This document shows, one piece after another, positions 36,918 to 47,390 of a stretch of 64,000 nucleotides of DNA. How positions within the stretch are numbered: position 1 is the first letter of the stretch; every line of letters starts with the position of its first letter. Both the position numbers and the translations under genes were made by a program. Under the pieces are notes generated by a model. It saw only the letters and a program-made list of their open reading frames with translations. It did not search any database and was not told where the DNA came from. This DNA is from Desulfurispira natronophila (GTDB lineage Bacteria > Chrysiogenota > Chrysiogenetes > Chrysiogenales > Chrysiogenaceae): positions 1-64,000 of the forward strand of contig NZ_JACHID010000004.1 in NCBI RefSeq assembly GCF_014203025.1. Reading direction: 5' to 3'.

Positions 36918-39388
36918 GAGTTCTCCTCGATATTGGAATGGTGAAGTCTCTCTCCTTCTTCACCACCGGCAAACACATAGTTGTTGCGACCGCTGTCTTT
37001 GGCAGCATACATGGCACTGTCGGCTTTTTTCATCAGCGTTTGTTTATCACTGCCGTCTTTTGGATACAGGCTGATGCCGATGCTGGGTGTCGTGTGCAGT
37101 GTGTTTCCATCAATGATAAACGGTTTTGCTACGGCGTCAATAAGTTTTCCTGCCACCTTGGCTGCAGCTTCGGGCCCACTGATGTTGAGGAGCATAATAA
37201 CAAACTCATCACCCCCTTGGCGGCTGACGGTATCACTTTCCCGCACACAGTCAAGCAGTCGCTTGGAGACTTCTTGCAGCAGGAGGTCTCCAATGTGGTG
37301 CCCCAGGGTATCATTGATAGTTTTGAAGCGATCCAGATCAACAAAGAGCAAGGCCAGTTGTTCATCATTGCGCTGTGCCAGGGTCAGGGAGCGCTCCAGG
37401 CGATCCTGCATCAGGGCGCGATTGGGAAGCCCCGTCAGGGGGTCGTGCCATGCCAGATACTGAATACGCTCTTCAGCGGCCTTGCGTTCGCTGATATCGG
37501 AGAATATGGCAATATAATTGGTAATCTGCCCTTTGTTATCGCTAGCCACGCTGAGGCTGGCCCACTGGGGGTAAACCTCTCCGCTTTTGCGGCGATTCCA
37601 TAGCTCTCCTTTCCACTGTCCAGACTTTTGCAGACTGGTCCACATTTCCTCGTAAAAGGTGTGATCCTGGAGCCCAGAGCTAAGGATACGAGGATTTTCG
37701 CCCATGACTTCATCACGGCTGTAGCCGGTTATTTCGCTGAATGCCTCGTTGACAGAGACAATGCGGTTGTTTTCATCGGTGATGACAATGGCGTCCATGC
37801 TATTGTCAAAGACCTTGGCAGCCAGGTGCAGCTCATGCTCTGCCAGTCGTTCCTCGGTCACATCATCGATAATGGCCACCACTTCTCCGGTGGGCAGCGT
37901 ATAGACAAAGTGCTCGAAGTAGCCGCTTATGCGCTCATCGGAATAGTAAATAGCTGGATAGTGCCGGGATACCTGGGTGCGATGGGCCTCTTGCAGCATA
38001 TTCAGAACGCCGGATTCGGTTACTCCAGGAAAGTGCTCCCGGATGTGGGAGCCGATAAGTACTTCTTTGCTGGCTAGAAGAATATTCTCAGCTGACTTGT
38101 TTACATCCTTGAAAATAAAGTCGCGACCACGGTCACAGGCCTCATAGATGGCAACTCCGCTTTTCATGTTATCGAATAACTCACGGTATTTTCGCTCGCT
38201 GCGCTGCAGGAAGTCTACGCTGTTTTTGCGCTCGGTGATATCGCTGACCACCTGCATGCGCACCACGCTGCCATCTACCCAGCGAATGGCGCGCTCCTTG
38301 CGATGGTGCCAGCGTTTACGTTCGGGGTCGTAGGTTTCCCACTGCAGGTTTTCGCCGCTTGGGCTGCCCTGGTTGCTCAGCAAGATATTGTCATCAAGCT
38401 CTTGTTCAATTTCGGCGCCGGTTCGAATATAGGGCCAACAGGATTTTCCCTCGATATCGCCGTAGAGGTCTCGCACATTCTTATTCACAAAGAGCAGTTG
38501 CCCCTCGTCGCTCATTTCTACAACAAACACCAGTACGTCGATGACATCGAGAATCTTGCGCATACGATCTGAGGAGTCCTTGAGGTAGTCTTCCATCTCC
38601 TTGCGCTTGGATATATCGGTATTGGTGCCCACGGCCCGGCGAGGTTCGCCGTCGCTCGTTCGTTCAACCACTTTCCCCCGAGTCAGGATCCACTTGTAGC
38701 TTCCGTCTTTGCTGCGCAGTCGCATTTCCACCAGAAATACCGGCTCCTTGCCCTGCAGGTGCTGCTGTATTTCCCACAAAACCAGGGGGAGATCCTCCGG
38801 GTGCATCAGCTCACGCCAGGATGTGTAGTGGTTGGCGATATCCTCTTCCCCGTAACCTAGCATGGCCTTCCAGCGACGGGAAAAAAATGCTTCACCCGTC
38901 TCTATGTTCCAGTCCCAGACGCCGTCATCACTGCCATCAATGGCAAACTGCCAACGCTCCTCACTTTGACGCAGCAGCTCAATATTTTCTTCCAGGGCCT
39001 TTTGATACTTGCGCAGATCCAGCATATTGCGAACGCGAGTGGTAAACTCAAGCATATCCAAGGGCTTGGTGAGAAAGTCATTGGCACCACTCTGCAGAGC
39101 GCGGTGGCGCACTTCTACATCATCGCTGGCGGTAATCATCAGGACGGGGACATGTTCGTGGCAGGGGTTTTCCTTGAAGCGTTGCATCAAGGTTATACCA
39201 TCCATGCGAGGCATCATGTAGTCCACAATGAGTAGGTCAATCGACTCCTGGTGGCTGCGCTGCAGGGCTTCGCGAGGGTCGTCGGCTACCAGAATTTCAA
39301 AATCTGTACTGCGCAGCGTCATTTGCTGCATAAGGGTGAGAATGGTGCGGGAGTCGTCGACGGCGAGAATGCGCATGGGCGTGGACAT
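36914..39388 (-). CDS. response regulator with four PAS domains and GGDEF output
   Basis: This 824-residue cytosolic regulator has REC at about 5-122 (ILAVDDSRTILTL, LLIVDYMMPRMDG), four PAS domains near 125-245, 255-370, 380-500 and 510-630 (the last IVITDENNRIVSVNEAFSEI), and a GGDEF domain from about 645 (WHDPLTGLPNRALMQDRLER) with an intact SRQGGDEFVIML site. It should make c-di-GMP when phosphorylated or when PAS domains bind ligand. No EAL domain follows. The start at 39388 lies eight bases after the preceding regulator gene, so both are probably one operon; an ATG at 39427 would overlap it. Confidence 0.9.
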   Translation of the reverse strand: MSTPMRILAVDDSRTILTLMQQMTLRSTDFEILVADDPREALQRSHQESIDLLIVDYMMPRMDGITLMQRFKENPCHEHVPVLMITASDDVEVRHRALQSGANDFLTKPLDMLEFTTRVRNMLDLRKYQKALEENIELLRQSEERWQFAIDGSDDGVWDWNIETGEAFFSRRWKAMLGYGEEDIANHYTSWRELMHPEDLPLVLWEIQQHLQGKEPVFLVEMRLRSKDGSYKWILTRGKVVERTSDGEPRRAVGTNTDISKRKEMEDYLKDSSDRMRKILDVIDVLVFVVEMSDEGQLLFVNKNVRDLYGDIEGKSCWPYIRTGAEIEQELDDNILLSNQGSPSGENLQWETYDPERKRWHHRKERAIRWVDGSVVRMQVVSDITERKNSVDFLQRSERKYRELFDNMKSGVAIYEACDRGRDFIFKDVNKSAENILLASKEVLIGSHIREHFPGVTESGVLNMLQEAHRTQVSRHYPAIYYSDERISGYFEHFVYTLPTGEVVAIIDDVTEERLAEHELHLAAKVFDNSMDAIVITDENNRIVSVNEAFSEITGYSRDEVMGENPRILSSGLQDHTFYEEMWTSLQKSGQWKGELWNRRKSGEVYPQWASLSVASDNKGQITNYIAIFSDISERKAAEERIQYLAWHDPLTGLPNRALMQDRLERSLTLAQRNDEQLALLFVDLDRFKTINDTLGHHIGDLLLQEVSKRLLDCVRESDTVSRQGGDEFVIMLLNISGPEAAAKVAGKLIDAVAKPFIIDGNTLHTTPSIGISLYPKDGSDKQTLMKKADSAMYAAKDSGRNNYVFAGGEEGERLHHSNIEENS

Positions 39389-39396
39389 GGCAGTAT

Positions 39397-40110
39397 CTAC
39401 TCTTCCCTGGAGGATATTTGGCGACACTGGCTCATGAGATAGGCCTCCATTTGCTCAATGGATTTGCCACTGGGAGCAACTGGGGATGACATATCGAGGA
39501 CCGGCAGGTAGTTCTCGTCAAGGAAAATGATGGCCCCTTGGCGGTGCAGTTGCCTTACTTGGTCGAAGGTAGCCTGCAGCAACTTTGGCGAACTCATAAT
39601 ATCCCGGTTGCGAGCGTTATCGGGAAGTAGTTGGCGTTGACGCAAAAACTGATAGAGAGCAGGGACGACCAACTCCTCCCGCTCATCGGGACCGATAGTC
39701 AGAATTTGCTCACCGCAGCTTCCCCGCTGGGGAGCGACAACACTTTCTATGCGCGTGACGAGATCAGCTACACTGATGGGCTTAATAAGAAAGGAGTCCA
39801 CCTCCAGCTCAACCACTTCGGTGTAGTAGTCCTCCTCACTAAAGGCAGTGGCAGCTATTATGGGAGTGGCAGAGTCGGTGTGGCGAATGCGGCGGATCAT
39901 TTCCAGGCCGCTCATTACTGGCATATTGATATCGGTAATAATTACGTCGGGACGATTCTGTTCATACATGGCAAGACCTTCACGGCCATTGGACGCAATA
40001 TACAGGTGCTTTACCAGAGGGGTCAGCGACCGTTCCATGATTTTCTTTATGATGACTTCATCCTCTACATAGAGGATAGACAGGTTGTGCAGAATCTGAC
40101 TTGAAGGCAT
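39397..40110 (-). CDS. response regulator with unusual C-terminal domain
   Basis: REC domain at residues 8-125 (LSILYVEDEVIIKKIMERSL, VIITDINMPVMSGLEMI, and K in FLIKPISVADL) with all phosphorylation residues present. The roughly 110-residue C-terminal part is not a recognisable DNA-binding or enzymatic domain. The ATG at 40110 has AGGAG five bases upstream. It precedes the REC-PAS-GGDEF gene by eight bases, suggesting one phosphorelay output. The likely kinase is the hybrid kinase 180 bases upstream. Confidence 0.85.
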   Translation of the reverse strand: MPSSQILHNLSILYVEDEVIIKKIMERSLTPLVKHLYIASNGREGLAMYEQNRPDVIITDINMPVMSGLEMIRRIRHTDSATPIIAATAFSEEDYYTEVVELEVDSFLIKPISVADLVTRIESVVAPQRGSCGEQILTIGPDEREELVVPALYQFLRQRQLLPDNARNRDIMSSPKLLQATFDQVRQLHRQGAIIFLDENYLPVLDMSSPVAPSGKSIEQMEAYLMSQCRQISSREE

Positions 40111-40293
40111 GGCCACTCCTGCTGGTAGTAGGGTATTTCACGATATACAAATTCGGAAATAACTCTCAGCACCGTAGAAGGTAATTTTTCTATTGTACTC
40201 TATATGGAAGCAAAATGAAAAGCAAAGGGTATTGTAAGCCCGAATGCAACATTTACTGCTCCGAAGAATCTGTGCAGAACAAGAACTCACGGT

Positions 40294-42861
40294 TTAGGAC
40301 TCTTTACTCCACTGTTGCAAAAGTCGCGCCAGCATATATAGCTCTGATTCCAGCTGTTGGTGCTCGTGGGTGATCTGTTTCCAGGGAGCGGTTTGTCGTG
40401 CGGAGCGCTCGAGCTCCTTGCAAGACTCAATGGCACTGTAAGCGGAAAAGTTCATCAACATTCCCTTGAGCATATGGGCCAGCTCCGCCAGTTCGCGGTA
40501 GCTTTGTCGCTCTACGGCACTGGCAATGTTCAGCAGCACCTGGGGGTACTCTTCCAGAAAGGAGGAGGCGATAATAGCCAGCATTTCCCGATCATCTCCC
40601 AGGCGTTGCAGGACGCTCTTTATGTCTGCAACCTCTGGCTCAAGGCGTGCCACGGGGTGAGCCTGCTGCTCCTCTTTGCTCAAGTGTCCCTGAATAAGGG
40701 CATGCAGGGTTTCTGGCGGGACAGGTTTGGTGAGGTAGGTGTCAATGCCTGCTTCCAGGCAGCGCTCTTGGTCCTGCTCCAGTGCGTTGGCGGTAAGGGC
40801 AATAATCGGAGTGGGCTCTTTCTGGTTTTTTCTCTCCCATTCCCGGATGGCAGCAGTAGCCTGATAACCGTCCATAACTGGCATTTGGCAGTCCATGAAA
40901 ATGAGCCGATAAGTTCCCTGGCTTGCCATTTCCACTGCTTCGCGACCATTGATCGCCACATGTACTGGGTGGCCCATTTTTTCCAGCTGGGCCTTGACTG
41001 CCAGTTGATTGACCCGATTATCTTCGGCCAACAATATTGGCTCTTGGGCCTCAGCACGTCCTGTGCCAGTGCCAGTGACTATGGTTTGCCAGGGGGTAGC
41101 CGCTTTTTTTTCAACCGGTGAGGCGTGGCTGACTTCCCGGACCAGGGCAGACCAGAGTTGGGAGCGGCAAAGGGGCCGAGTGAGGACATGGTCAAAGCCA
41201 CGGTGCTCCATCGGTTGACGCTGGTAGCCATTTTGGTGAAATCCTGCCACCAGAATAGAGCTGCAGGAGCTGCAGGAGCTGTGGGGCGGTTGGCTGCTCA
41301 GCAGAGCCTGGGGGTCCCCCTCAATGTTGTCGCTGACAATCAATACGTCGTAATTTTGTGAAGTACTGGTGAGGAGTCGATGAGCTTCAGTGGGACTGTG
41401 AGTTGTCGTGGTCTGTATGTCCCAGGCCTGTAAATAGTCGAGAATAACTTTTCGCTGGGGGTTATCCGTGTCGGCGACCAGAGCTGTAAAGTCAAGGTGA
41501 GGCAGAACCCACGCCGGCTGACTGGATGTATCAGGGCTCAGGGGCAGGTTGAGGCAGAAGGTAGAGCCTGTGCCAGGTGTGCTGGAAACCTCTATGCGAC
41601 CGCCCATGAGTTCCGCCAGATTTCTACAAATGGCCAGGCCCAGGCCAGTCCCGCCATACTTGCGGGTAGTGGAGGCGTCAGCCTGACTAAAAGACTGGAA
41701 AAGACGGGGCAACACTTCTTCGGTAATACCGATTCCCGTGTCCTGCACCTCAAGGCGCAGCCACTGCCGGTGCGAAGGAGGCTGCGGCAGTGAAGTCTTT
41801 TCTTCCGCCGTGACTCGTATCTCAATGTGACCCTGGTGGGTAAACTTGATGGCGTTGGAGAGAAGGTTGGTGATGATCTGTCGTATACGGAGCGAGTCAC
41901 CGTGAAAGAGCACAGGCAGGCAAGGATCAATCCAGGTGGTAAGGCTCAGTTTTTTGTTTTCTGCCGTAAGGGCAAAAAGGTCACCTATTCCCTGTATCAG
42001 CGAAGGCAGGTCAAAGGGGATATGCTCTATCTCAAGATGGCCCGCTTCTATCTTGGAAAAATCAAGAATATCGTTGATGACGGACAGAAGTGCGTGGGCC
42101 GAGTCGTGAATCAGCCGGCTATACTCGCGCTGGTGGTGATCAAGGGAGCTGTCCAGCATCAGATCGCACATTCCGATAATACCGCTCAGGGGGGTGCGTA
42201 GCTCGTGACTCATGTTAGCTAAAAATTGACTTTTGGCCTGATTGGCACTTTCTGCCTGGTCCCGGGCTTTTTCCAGCTCGGCTGTACGCTCCTTGACCAG
42301 CTCTTGCAGTCGCTGGTTGTCCTGGGAGAGAAGTCGATAGAGTTCGGCACTTTCCAAAGCGTAAGCCGTGCTGGTGAGAATGATAGAGAGCAGCTCCATG
42401 CTGGGCACGGACGTGCGGTGTAAAAATGCTGACTTGGTTCCGTAGAACATGCCCCGCACCCGGTTGCGGGTCGTAAGAACATGCAGTATCTGGGTTGACT
42501 CTCCCCGGTCTCCGGCAACCACTGGTCGGTTTTGATTGATGGCCCAGGCAAACTCTCCCCGGTCTATGAGGTCGTCTACTGCCTGCAGGATTTGGGGGCG
42601 CTGGGCACTGGGATAACACATGCTTAGCTTAAATTCGGCGCTTTCTTCATCAACCAGAAAGAACCCAATACTCTCAAAACTGAATAGCTGTCGGATGTAC
42701 TCCAGGCCGCGACGTAAAATCTGGGCGGCAGTCTTTTGCTCTCGGTTGTTGGTGTGAATATCCTCCATGGACGCCAGAAGTCCCAGGGAGTGGGCGTACC
42801 AGCGATTCATCTCCTCCAGCTGTTCAATACGCTCCTGCAGGTGAGAAATCTCGTTAGCCAT
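40294..42861 (-). CDS. hybrid sensor kinase GAF-HisKA-HATPase-REC-REC-HPt
   Basis: This 855-residue soluble hybrid kinase has an N-terminal GAF-like sensor at about 40-180, a coiled coil and the phosphoacceptor box [19 protein letters not shown] near 215. The ATPase follows ([33 protein letters not shown]). A first, divergent REC-like domain lies at 450-565 and a canonical REC at 610-730 ([34 protein letters not shown]). The C-terminal HPt carries its His in [13 protein letters not shown]. It can run a full His-Asp-His relay to a separate regulator, most simply the REC proteins encoded just downstream. It follows the HDOD gene by two bases. Confidence 0.9.
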   Translation of the reverse strand: MANEISHLQERIEQLEEMNRWYAHSLGLLASMEDIHTNNREQKTAAQILRRGLEYIRQLFSFESIGFFLVDEESAEFKLSMCYPSAQRPQILQAVDDLIDRGEFAWAINQNRPVVAGDRGESTQILHVLTTRNRVRGMFYGTKSAFLHRTSVPSMELLSIILTSTAYALESAELYRLLSQDNQRLQELVKERTAELEKARDQAESANQAKSQFLANMSHELRTPLSGIIGMCDLMLDSSLDHHQREYSRLIHDSAHALLSVINDILDFSKIEAGHLEIEHIPFDLPSLIQGIGDLFALTAENKKLSLTTWIDPCLPVLFHGDSLRIRQIITNLLSNAIKFTHQGHIEIRVTAEEKTSLPQPPSHRQWLRLEVQDTGIGITEEVLPRLFQSFSQADASTTRKYGGTGLGLAICRNLAELMGGRIEVSSTPGTGSTFCLNLPLSPDTSSQPAWVLPHLDFTALVADTDNPQRKVILDYLQAWDIQTTTTHSPTEAHRLLTSTSQNYDVLIVSDNIEGDPQALLSSQPPHSSCSSCSSILVAGFHQNGYQRQPMEHRGFDHVLTRPLCRSQLWSALVREVSHASPVEKKAATPWQTIVTGTGTGRAEAQEPILLAEDNRVNQLAVKAQLEKMGHPVHVAINGREAVEMASQGTYRLIFMDCQMPVMDGYQATAAIREWERKNQKEPTPIIALTANALEQDQERCLEAGIDTYLTKPVPPETLHALIQGHLSKEEQQAHPVARLEPEVADIKSVLQRLGDDREMLAIIASSFLEEYPQVLLNIASAVERQSYRELAELAHMLKGMLMNFSAYSAIESCKELERSARQTAPWKQITHEHQQLESELYMLARLLQQWSKES

Positions 42862-42863
42862 AA

Positions 42864-43727
42864 TTAACCCCCACTGGTTGCCGAGAGGAACAGGGTGAGG
42901 GCGTCGCCGTACTCCCGGTCCACTTGTTGCATAATGGGTTCAAGGCGTGCGGGAGGGATATTAAGACGAGCACTTGTCAGAGGGTCCAGAGGGGGAATCA
43001 GAGGTTCTCCCGCATTCCCCAGGAGCATGGAGTGGCTCAGGGCGTCCGCCAGGTGGACGATAAACGCATCCTCTGAAAAGTAGCGGGCATCATGTGGACT
43101 GTGGTGAAACTCAACCGGGTCCCTTACCGACATGGGGAGCTTCCAGCTCTTGAGAAGCATGGCACTGATGTTGGAGTGATCAAAGCCCAGTACCTTCTGC
43201 TCGGCACGATAGAGGGGGGTGTCTTGCTCCTGAGCCAGCTTGAAGGACTCCATGGCCAGTTCCGGGTAGCTGCGGTAGAGCACCAGGCGCCCGATATCGT
43301 GAAGCAGACCTAAAAGATAGTAGCGCTCTGTGTTCCCAAGTCGACAGAAGCCGGCAATGACCTTGGCGCTGATACCACAGCCGATACTGTGCTGCCAGAA
43401 CTGCCCCATATCTACCAGTGAGTTGGGGAGACCGGAAAAGAGGCGGGTGATACTGGTGGCCACCACCAGCTCTTTCAGTTGCTTGGTACCTATGAGCGTA
43501 ACGGCTCGGGATACCGTATCTATGGTTTCGGGGAACTGGTAGAGGGAGCTGTTGGCAATTCTCAGCAAGTGCGCGCTCAGCGCACTGTCCTCGGCAATAA
43601 TATTGGCAAAATCGTTAAAGTTAGCTCGAGGATCTTGCAGTGACTGGTCAAGGCGATAGACAATTTGTGGCAAGGAGGGGATATCATCGGCGTTGCGAAT
43701 CAGTTCTTCTGCATTGCGAAATCTCAT
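42864..43727 (-). CDS. HDOD-domain signalling protein
   Basis: This 287-residue protein has an HDOD domain at about 15-210: [46 protein letters not shown]-like helices and [20 protein letters not shown]. It lacks the full HD metal set of true phosphohydrolases, as HDOD proteins do. These proteins act as adaptors in signalling and c-di-GMP networks. Its start overlaps the upstream small gene (ATGA) and its stop is two bases from the hybrid kinase gene. Confidence 0.88.
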   Translation of the reverse strand: MRFRNAEELIRNADDIPSLPQIVYRLDQSLQDPRANFNDFANIIAEDSALSAHLLRIANSSLYQFPETIDTVSRAVTLIGTKQLKELVVATSITRLFSGLPNSLVDMGQFWQHSIGCGISAKVIAGFCRLGNTERYYLLGLLHDIGRLVLYRSYPELAMESFKLAQEQDTPLYRAEQKVLGFDHSNISAMLLKSWKLPMSVRDPVEFHHSPHDARYFSEDAFIVHLADALSHSMLLGNAGEPLIPPLDPLTSARLNIPPARLEPIMQQVDREYGDALTLFLSATSGG

Positions 43728-44077
43728 ACGGTCTCCCCTTCTGAAAGCTGGCTAAGCAGGCGTTGCAGACATAGGCGTTTCAGCTCGGCCACCAGAGGGT
43801 CATCTTCATTAGTGTTAAAACGAAAGAGCATCTGCGTGCGCTCCTCAGCCGCAGCCATTACGGCTGGATCCACGATAGGGGTGTGCGGCCCAAGGGTATC
43901 CTGTTCATCCGCGTCTCCCACGATCTCTATTTCATTGACTCCCCAGGTTTTCATGACCTTGATGTGTTTGGCACTGATTTCGGTATGGGCGGGAAAAAGC
44001 ATGCGGCCACTCTGATCAAAGACATCGGAGGCCGTTACCATCCCCGTTTCAAGGTTCTTGAGGCGCAGGGTGGGCAT
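43724..44077 (-). CDS. small protein resembling the N-terminal region of HD-GYP proteins
   Basis: This 117-residue protein begins MPTLRLKNLETGMVTASDVFD, with RMLFPAHTEISAKHIKVMKTWGVNEIEI after it. That stretch resembles the DUF3391-like or 'L-x-x-GM-x-L-A-x-D' region that often precedes HD-GYP or HDOD domains. Here it is a separate gene, coupled by ATGA to an HDOD gene, so the two products may act as one split unit. The ATG at 44077 has AAGGA eight bases upstream. No enzymatic residues are apparent. Confidence 0.7.
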   Translation of the reverse strand: MPTLRLKNLETGMVTASDVFDQSGRMLFPAHTEISAKHIKVMKTWGVNEIEIVGDADEQDTLGPHTPIVDPAVMAAAEERTQMLFRFNTNEDDPLVAELKRLCLQRLLSQLSEGETV

Positions 44078-44118
44078 ATAGTGTCCTTTCTGGAGGTGAT
44101 GTTCACAAGGACTTTCAT

Positions 44119-44164
44119 AAGTCAATGTATAACAGTTGACTTGGAATGGTGCGCTTTGCGCACC
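44119..44164 (-). promoter_or_regulatory. paired inverted repeats upstream of the HDOD operon
   Basis: AAGTCAA (44119-44125) and TTGACTT (44136-44142) form a perfect spaced inverted repeat. Beside it GGTGCGC (44148-44154) and GCGCACC (44158-44164) form a tight hairpin. Both lie 40-90 bases ahead of the first gene of the signalling operon. They could be an operator and a leader hairpin; no regulator can be named. Confidence 0.4.
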
Positions 44165-44298
44165 GTGAAAACCATAACATAAGTAAAAAAAGAGTCACAA
44201 ACAAGGGGCAGGTTTATTGCTCCATTATCTGCACCCTGTTACCAGGGGAGTATATGATGATACCCTCAGTGAAATTTTCTGCACGATATCAGCTCCTT

Positions 44299-44315
44299 GG
44301 GGCTCGGTGAGCCCC
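44299..44315 (-). terminator. hairpin at the end of mtnP
   Basis: GGGGCTC (44299-44305) and GAGCCCC (44309-44315) form a compact 7-bp stem that begins within the mtnP stop codon. There is no T-run after it on the minus strand, so it is a weak terminator or a 3'-end stabiliser. Confidence 0.45.
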
Positions 44316-45178
44316 TATGGTTGTACCCAGTATTTCTTATAAAGTGGGGCAAGCTTTTCCTTCAGGTGAGGCGCAATGGCTTCGACTGGGGTTATAATAG
44401 CCGTGGCTGCAGCCTGGCTGCATGAGCAGTCACGTAGAGGCGGCATCTGCGCCAGGGCAGCGAGGACTCGGCGGGCGTTGCTGACATTTTGGTGCATTAC
44501 TTCCAGTACCATATCCACGCTGACGTGTTCTTCGTCTTCTTTCCAGCAGTCATAGTCGGTGGAAAGGGCCAGGGTGGCATAACACAATTCCGCTTCACGA
44601 GCCAACTTGGCTTCCGGCATATTGGTCATGCCCACGATATCTGCACCCCACTGGCGGTACATATGGCTCTCGGCACGGCTGGAAAACTGGGGGCCCTCCA
44701 TACAAATATAGGTGCCGCTGCTGTGAGTGGTAACTCCTACCTTGCTGGTAGCTTCCAGCAGGGCTTGCCGCAAGCAGTGGCAGGTGGGGTCGGCCATGCT
44801 GACATGACCGGTTATGCCCGCCTCAAAAAAGGTATGGGGGCGACTGGCACGAGTAAAGTCGATAAACTGGTCGACAATAACCATATGGCCAGGAGCAATT
44901 TGTTGTTGCAGGCTGCCAACGGCACTGACACTGATAACCTGCTCCACCCCCAAGGTCTTGAGGGCAAAAATGTTGGCGCGGAAGTTGATTTCACTGGGTG
45001 GCAGGGTGTGATTTCGGCCGTGCCGTGGCAGGAAGCACAGGGTGACATCACCCAATTGTCCGCAGAAAATACGGTCACTGGGAGGGCCGTAGGGAGTGGT
45101 TACTTCCAGTTCCTCCACATTGCGTAAACCATCCATCTGGTATAGTCCGCTGCCGCCAATAATACCGTATACTGCCAT
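44315..45178 (-). CDS. mtnP: S-methyl-5'-thioadenosine phosphorylase
   Basis: It phosphorolyses methylthioadenosine to adenine and methylthioribose-1-phosphate in methionine salvage. The N-terminus is AVYGIIGGSGLYQMDGL. Phosphate- and ribose-binding segments include FLPRHGRNHTLPPSEIN, GTYICMEGPQFSSRAESHMYRQ-like and VGMTNMPEAKLAREAELCYA. NMPEA with the acidic STDYDCW segment indicates the MTA rather than a plain purine nucleoside phosphorylase. The ATG at 45178 has GGAG upstream; the frame is open 69 bases further back without homology. It is divergent from lysA. Confidence 0.92.
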   Translation of the reverse strand: MAVYGIIGGSGLYQMDGLRNVEELEVTTPYGPPSDRIFCGQLGDVTLCFLPRHGRNHTLPPSEINFRANIFALKTLGVEQVISVSAVGSLQQQIAPGHMVIVDQFIDFTRASRPHTFFEAGITGHVSMADPTCHCLRQALLEATSKVGVTTHSSGTYICMEGPQFSSRAESHMYRQWGADIVGMTNMPEAKLAREAELCYATLALSTDYDCWKEDEEHVSVDMVLEVMHQNVSNARRVLAALAQMPPLRDCSCSQAAATAIITPVEAIAPHLKEKLAPLYKKYWVQP

Positions 45179-45277
45179 AGGGATACTCCATTTTCTTTTG
45201 GACAATCTTAGGGCTTTTCTTATATAGTGATGCGGATAAAAAGTCAATTTACTCCATAGAACGGTGTTTTATATTTT

Positions 45278-46525
45278 ATGCACTACTTTGCTTACCGCAA
45301 TGATGAACTCTATTGTGAAGACGTCCCTCTGGCCCGCATTGCTGCCGAGGTGGGCACCCCAGCTTATGTCTACTCCCGTCGCACCTTGGTGCATCACGCT
45401 CGGGTATTTCGCCAGGCGTTCCCTGAGGCCCTGATCTGCTTTGCGGTCAAGGCAAACAGTAATATCAGTATTTTACATACTTTGGCCCAGGAGGGCATAG
45501 GAGCAGATATCGTCAGTGGTGGTGAACTGTTTCGCGCACGCCGGGCGGGTGTCGAGCCGGAGAATATTGTCTTTGCTGGCGTGGGCAAGCGTGAGGATGA
45601 AATTGCTGCAGCCCTGAAGCAAGATATCTTTATGTTTAACGTGGAGAGCATTGAAGAGCTTAACCTCATTCAGCGGGTTGCCCAGGAGCTGAATACCACG
45701 GCTCGTATTGCCCTGCGGGTTAATCCCGATGTGGACGCCAAAACTCACCCATATATTTCCACTGGGCTGCGGGAGAACAAGTTTGGCATCTCCATGGATT
45801 CGGCCCTGATGGACTACCACTACGCTCATCGCCTTTCTCATATACAGGTTCAGGGTATCCATTGTCACATTGGCAGCCAGCTCACCACCATTGAGCCCTT
45901 TATTGACGCTTTTAAAATTATTCGCGCGCTTGCCCTGGAGCTCATTGCCAGCGGCATAGATATTCGCTATCTGGATATGGGCGGAGGACTGGGCATCACC
46001 TATGAGCGAGAGAAGCCTCCTTTGCCCATGGAGCTGGCCCACGCCATGGCGCCCCTCATGGAGGACTTGCCCTGCACTTTGATTTTGGAACCAGGGCGAG
46101 CCATTGCCGGTAACACCGGTGTATTTCTCACCCAGGTGCTCTATACTAAACAGACTGAAGAAAAACGTTTTATCGTGGTGGATGGGGCTATGAACGATTT
46201 AGCTCGTCCTTCCCTTTACGGCAGTTTTCACGATATTCGTCCGGTGCAGCTCAATACCAGTGGTGAGGAGCCAGTAAAGGTAGATATTGTGGGTCCCATA
46301 TGTGAGTCCAGCGACTTTTTCGCCCGGGAGCGATTGATGCCTGCATGTCATCACGGCGATATCCTGGCTATAATGAGTGCTGGTGCTTACGGCTTTACCA
46401 TGAGCTCAAACTACAACTCCCGTCCCCGAGCGGTGGAAGTGCTGGTGGATGATGACCAGTACCGCATTATCCGTCGCCGCGAAACCCTGGAAGACTTGAT
46501 ACAACATGAGGAGCTGCCCCAATGA
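45278..46525 (+). CDS. lysA: diaminopimelate decarboxylase LysA
   Basis: This PLP enzyme makes lysine from meso-diaminopimelate. The PLP lysine lies in ICFAVKANSNISILHTLA. HCHIGSQLTTIEPF, GGGLGITYEREKPP, LEPGRAIAGNTGVFLTQVLY and the substrate Cys segment VGPICESSDFFARER are all present. Its 415 residues are typical. It starts the lysA-dapF-dapA-dapB cluster, with an ATGA overlap to dapF, so the last steps of lysine and peptidoglycan-precursor synthesis are co-expressed. Confidence 0.96.
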   Translation: MHYFAYRNDELYCEDVPLARIAAEVGTPAYVYSRRTLVHHARVFRQAFPEALICFAVKANSNISILHTLAQEGIGADIVSGGELFRARRAGVEPENIVFAGVGKREDEIAAALKQDIFMFNVESIEELNLIQRVAQELNTTARIALRVNPDVDAKTHPYISTGLRENKFGISMDSALMDYHYAHRLSHIQVQGIHCHIGSQLTTIEPFIDAFKIIRALALELIASGIDIRYLDMGGGLGITYEREKPPLPMELAHAMAPLMEDLPCTLILEPGRAIAGNTGVFLTQVLYTKQTEEKRFIVVDGAMNDLARPSLYGSFHDIRPVQLNTSGEEPVKVDIVGPICESSDFFARERLMPACHHGDILAIMSAGAYGFTMSSNYNSRPRAVEVLVDDDQYRIIRRRETLEDLIQHEELPQ

Positions 46526-47388
46526 GCCTGGAGTATGCTGGCTGGGACGGAACCTTTGCCAAGGTTACCGGCACGGGAAACGATTTTGTAGTAATTGATG
46601 ATACGGCGCGCCGTATCGACTATGCCACCATTCATAGTTTGATCCCAGTGCTGTGCCATCGCAACTTTGGGGTGGGGAGCGATGGGGCTATCTTTGTCCA
46701 GCAGCTCTCACCCACCGATATTCGTTGGCACTTCTATAACGCCGATGGTTCGCGGGCCGAGATGTGTGGTAATGGTGCCCGCTGTGCCGCCCGTTTTGTC
46801 TTTGAGCGCCAGCTGGTTCAGGGAAGGTCATTCAATCTCCATACCGAGGCGGGAATAATTCGGATTCAGTCTGACACTGATGACGAAATCCAAGTGGAAC
46901 TGACTCGCCCCAAGCAGCACCGCAGTTGCTATACTATTAAAACCATCAAAACAGAGTATCTGCTCTCCAGCATCAATACCGGCGTACCCCATGCGGTATT
47001 GCGGGTCAGTGATATCGAGAGCTTCGATTTGCTTAACACGGCGCCGGAAATTCGCTTTCACGAGCAATACCCTAATGGCACCAATGTCAATATTTATGAG
47101 CGCATTGACACCGACACTATTCGGGTTCGCACTTATGAGCGGGGCGTAGAGGGGGAAACTCTTTCCTGCGGCACCGGTGGTGTGGCTGCCGCCATCATAG
47201 CCTGTCTTGATGACAGCGAAGTCTCTACAGAAGTACGAGTTATCACCAATGGTGGTGAGCTGCTCATTTCCTTTGACAAGGAACTCAATTGCGTTAGTAT
47301 GAAAGGTGAAGCTCACATACTTTTCTGGGGCAGCATTACCCCTGAGCTCATTAATTCACAATTTACTCCTATGGAAAAAGAGGTATAG
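46522..47388 (+). CDS. dapF: diaminopimelate epimerase DapF
   Basis: It interconverts LL- and meso-diaminopimelate with a cysteine pair: Cys in AEMCGNGARCAARF and Cys in GETLSCGTGGVAAAI. TGNDFVVIDD near the N-terminus and GVPHAVLRV in the middle are family marks. Its 288 residues are normal. It overlaps lysA by four bases and is followed two bases later by dapA. Confidence 0.96.
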   Translation: MSLEYAGWDGTFAKVTGTGNDFVVIDDTARRIDYATIHSLIPVLCHRNFGVGSDGAIFVQQLSPTDIRWHFYNADGSRAEMCGNGARCAARFVFERQLVQGRSFNLHTEAGIIRIQSDTDDEIQVELTRPKQHRSCYTIKTIKTEYLLSSINTGVPHAVLRVSDIESFDLLNTAPEIRFHEQYPNGTNVNIYERIDTDTIRVRTYERGVEGETLSCGTGGVAAAIIACLDDSEVSTEVRVITNGGELLISFDKELNCVSMKGEAHILFWGSITPELINSQFTPMEKEV

Positions 47389-47390
47389 AT

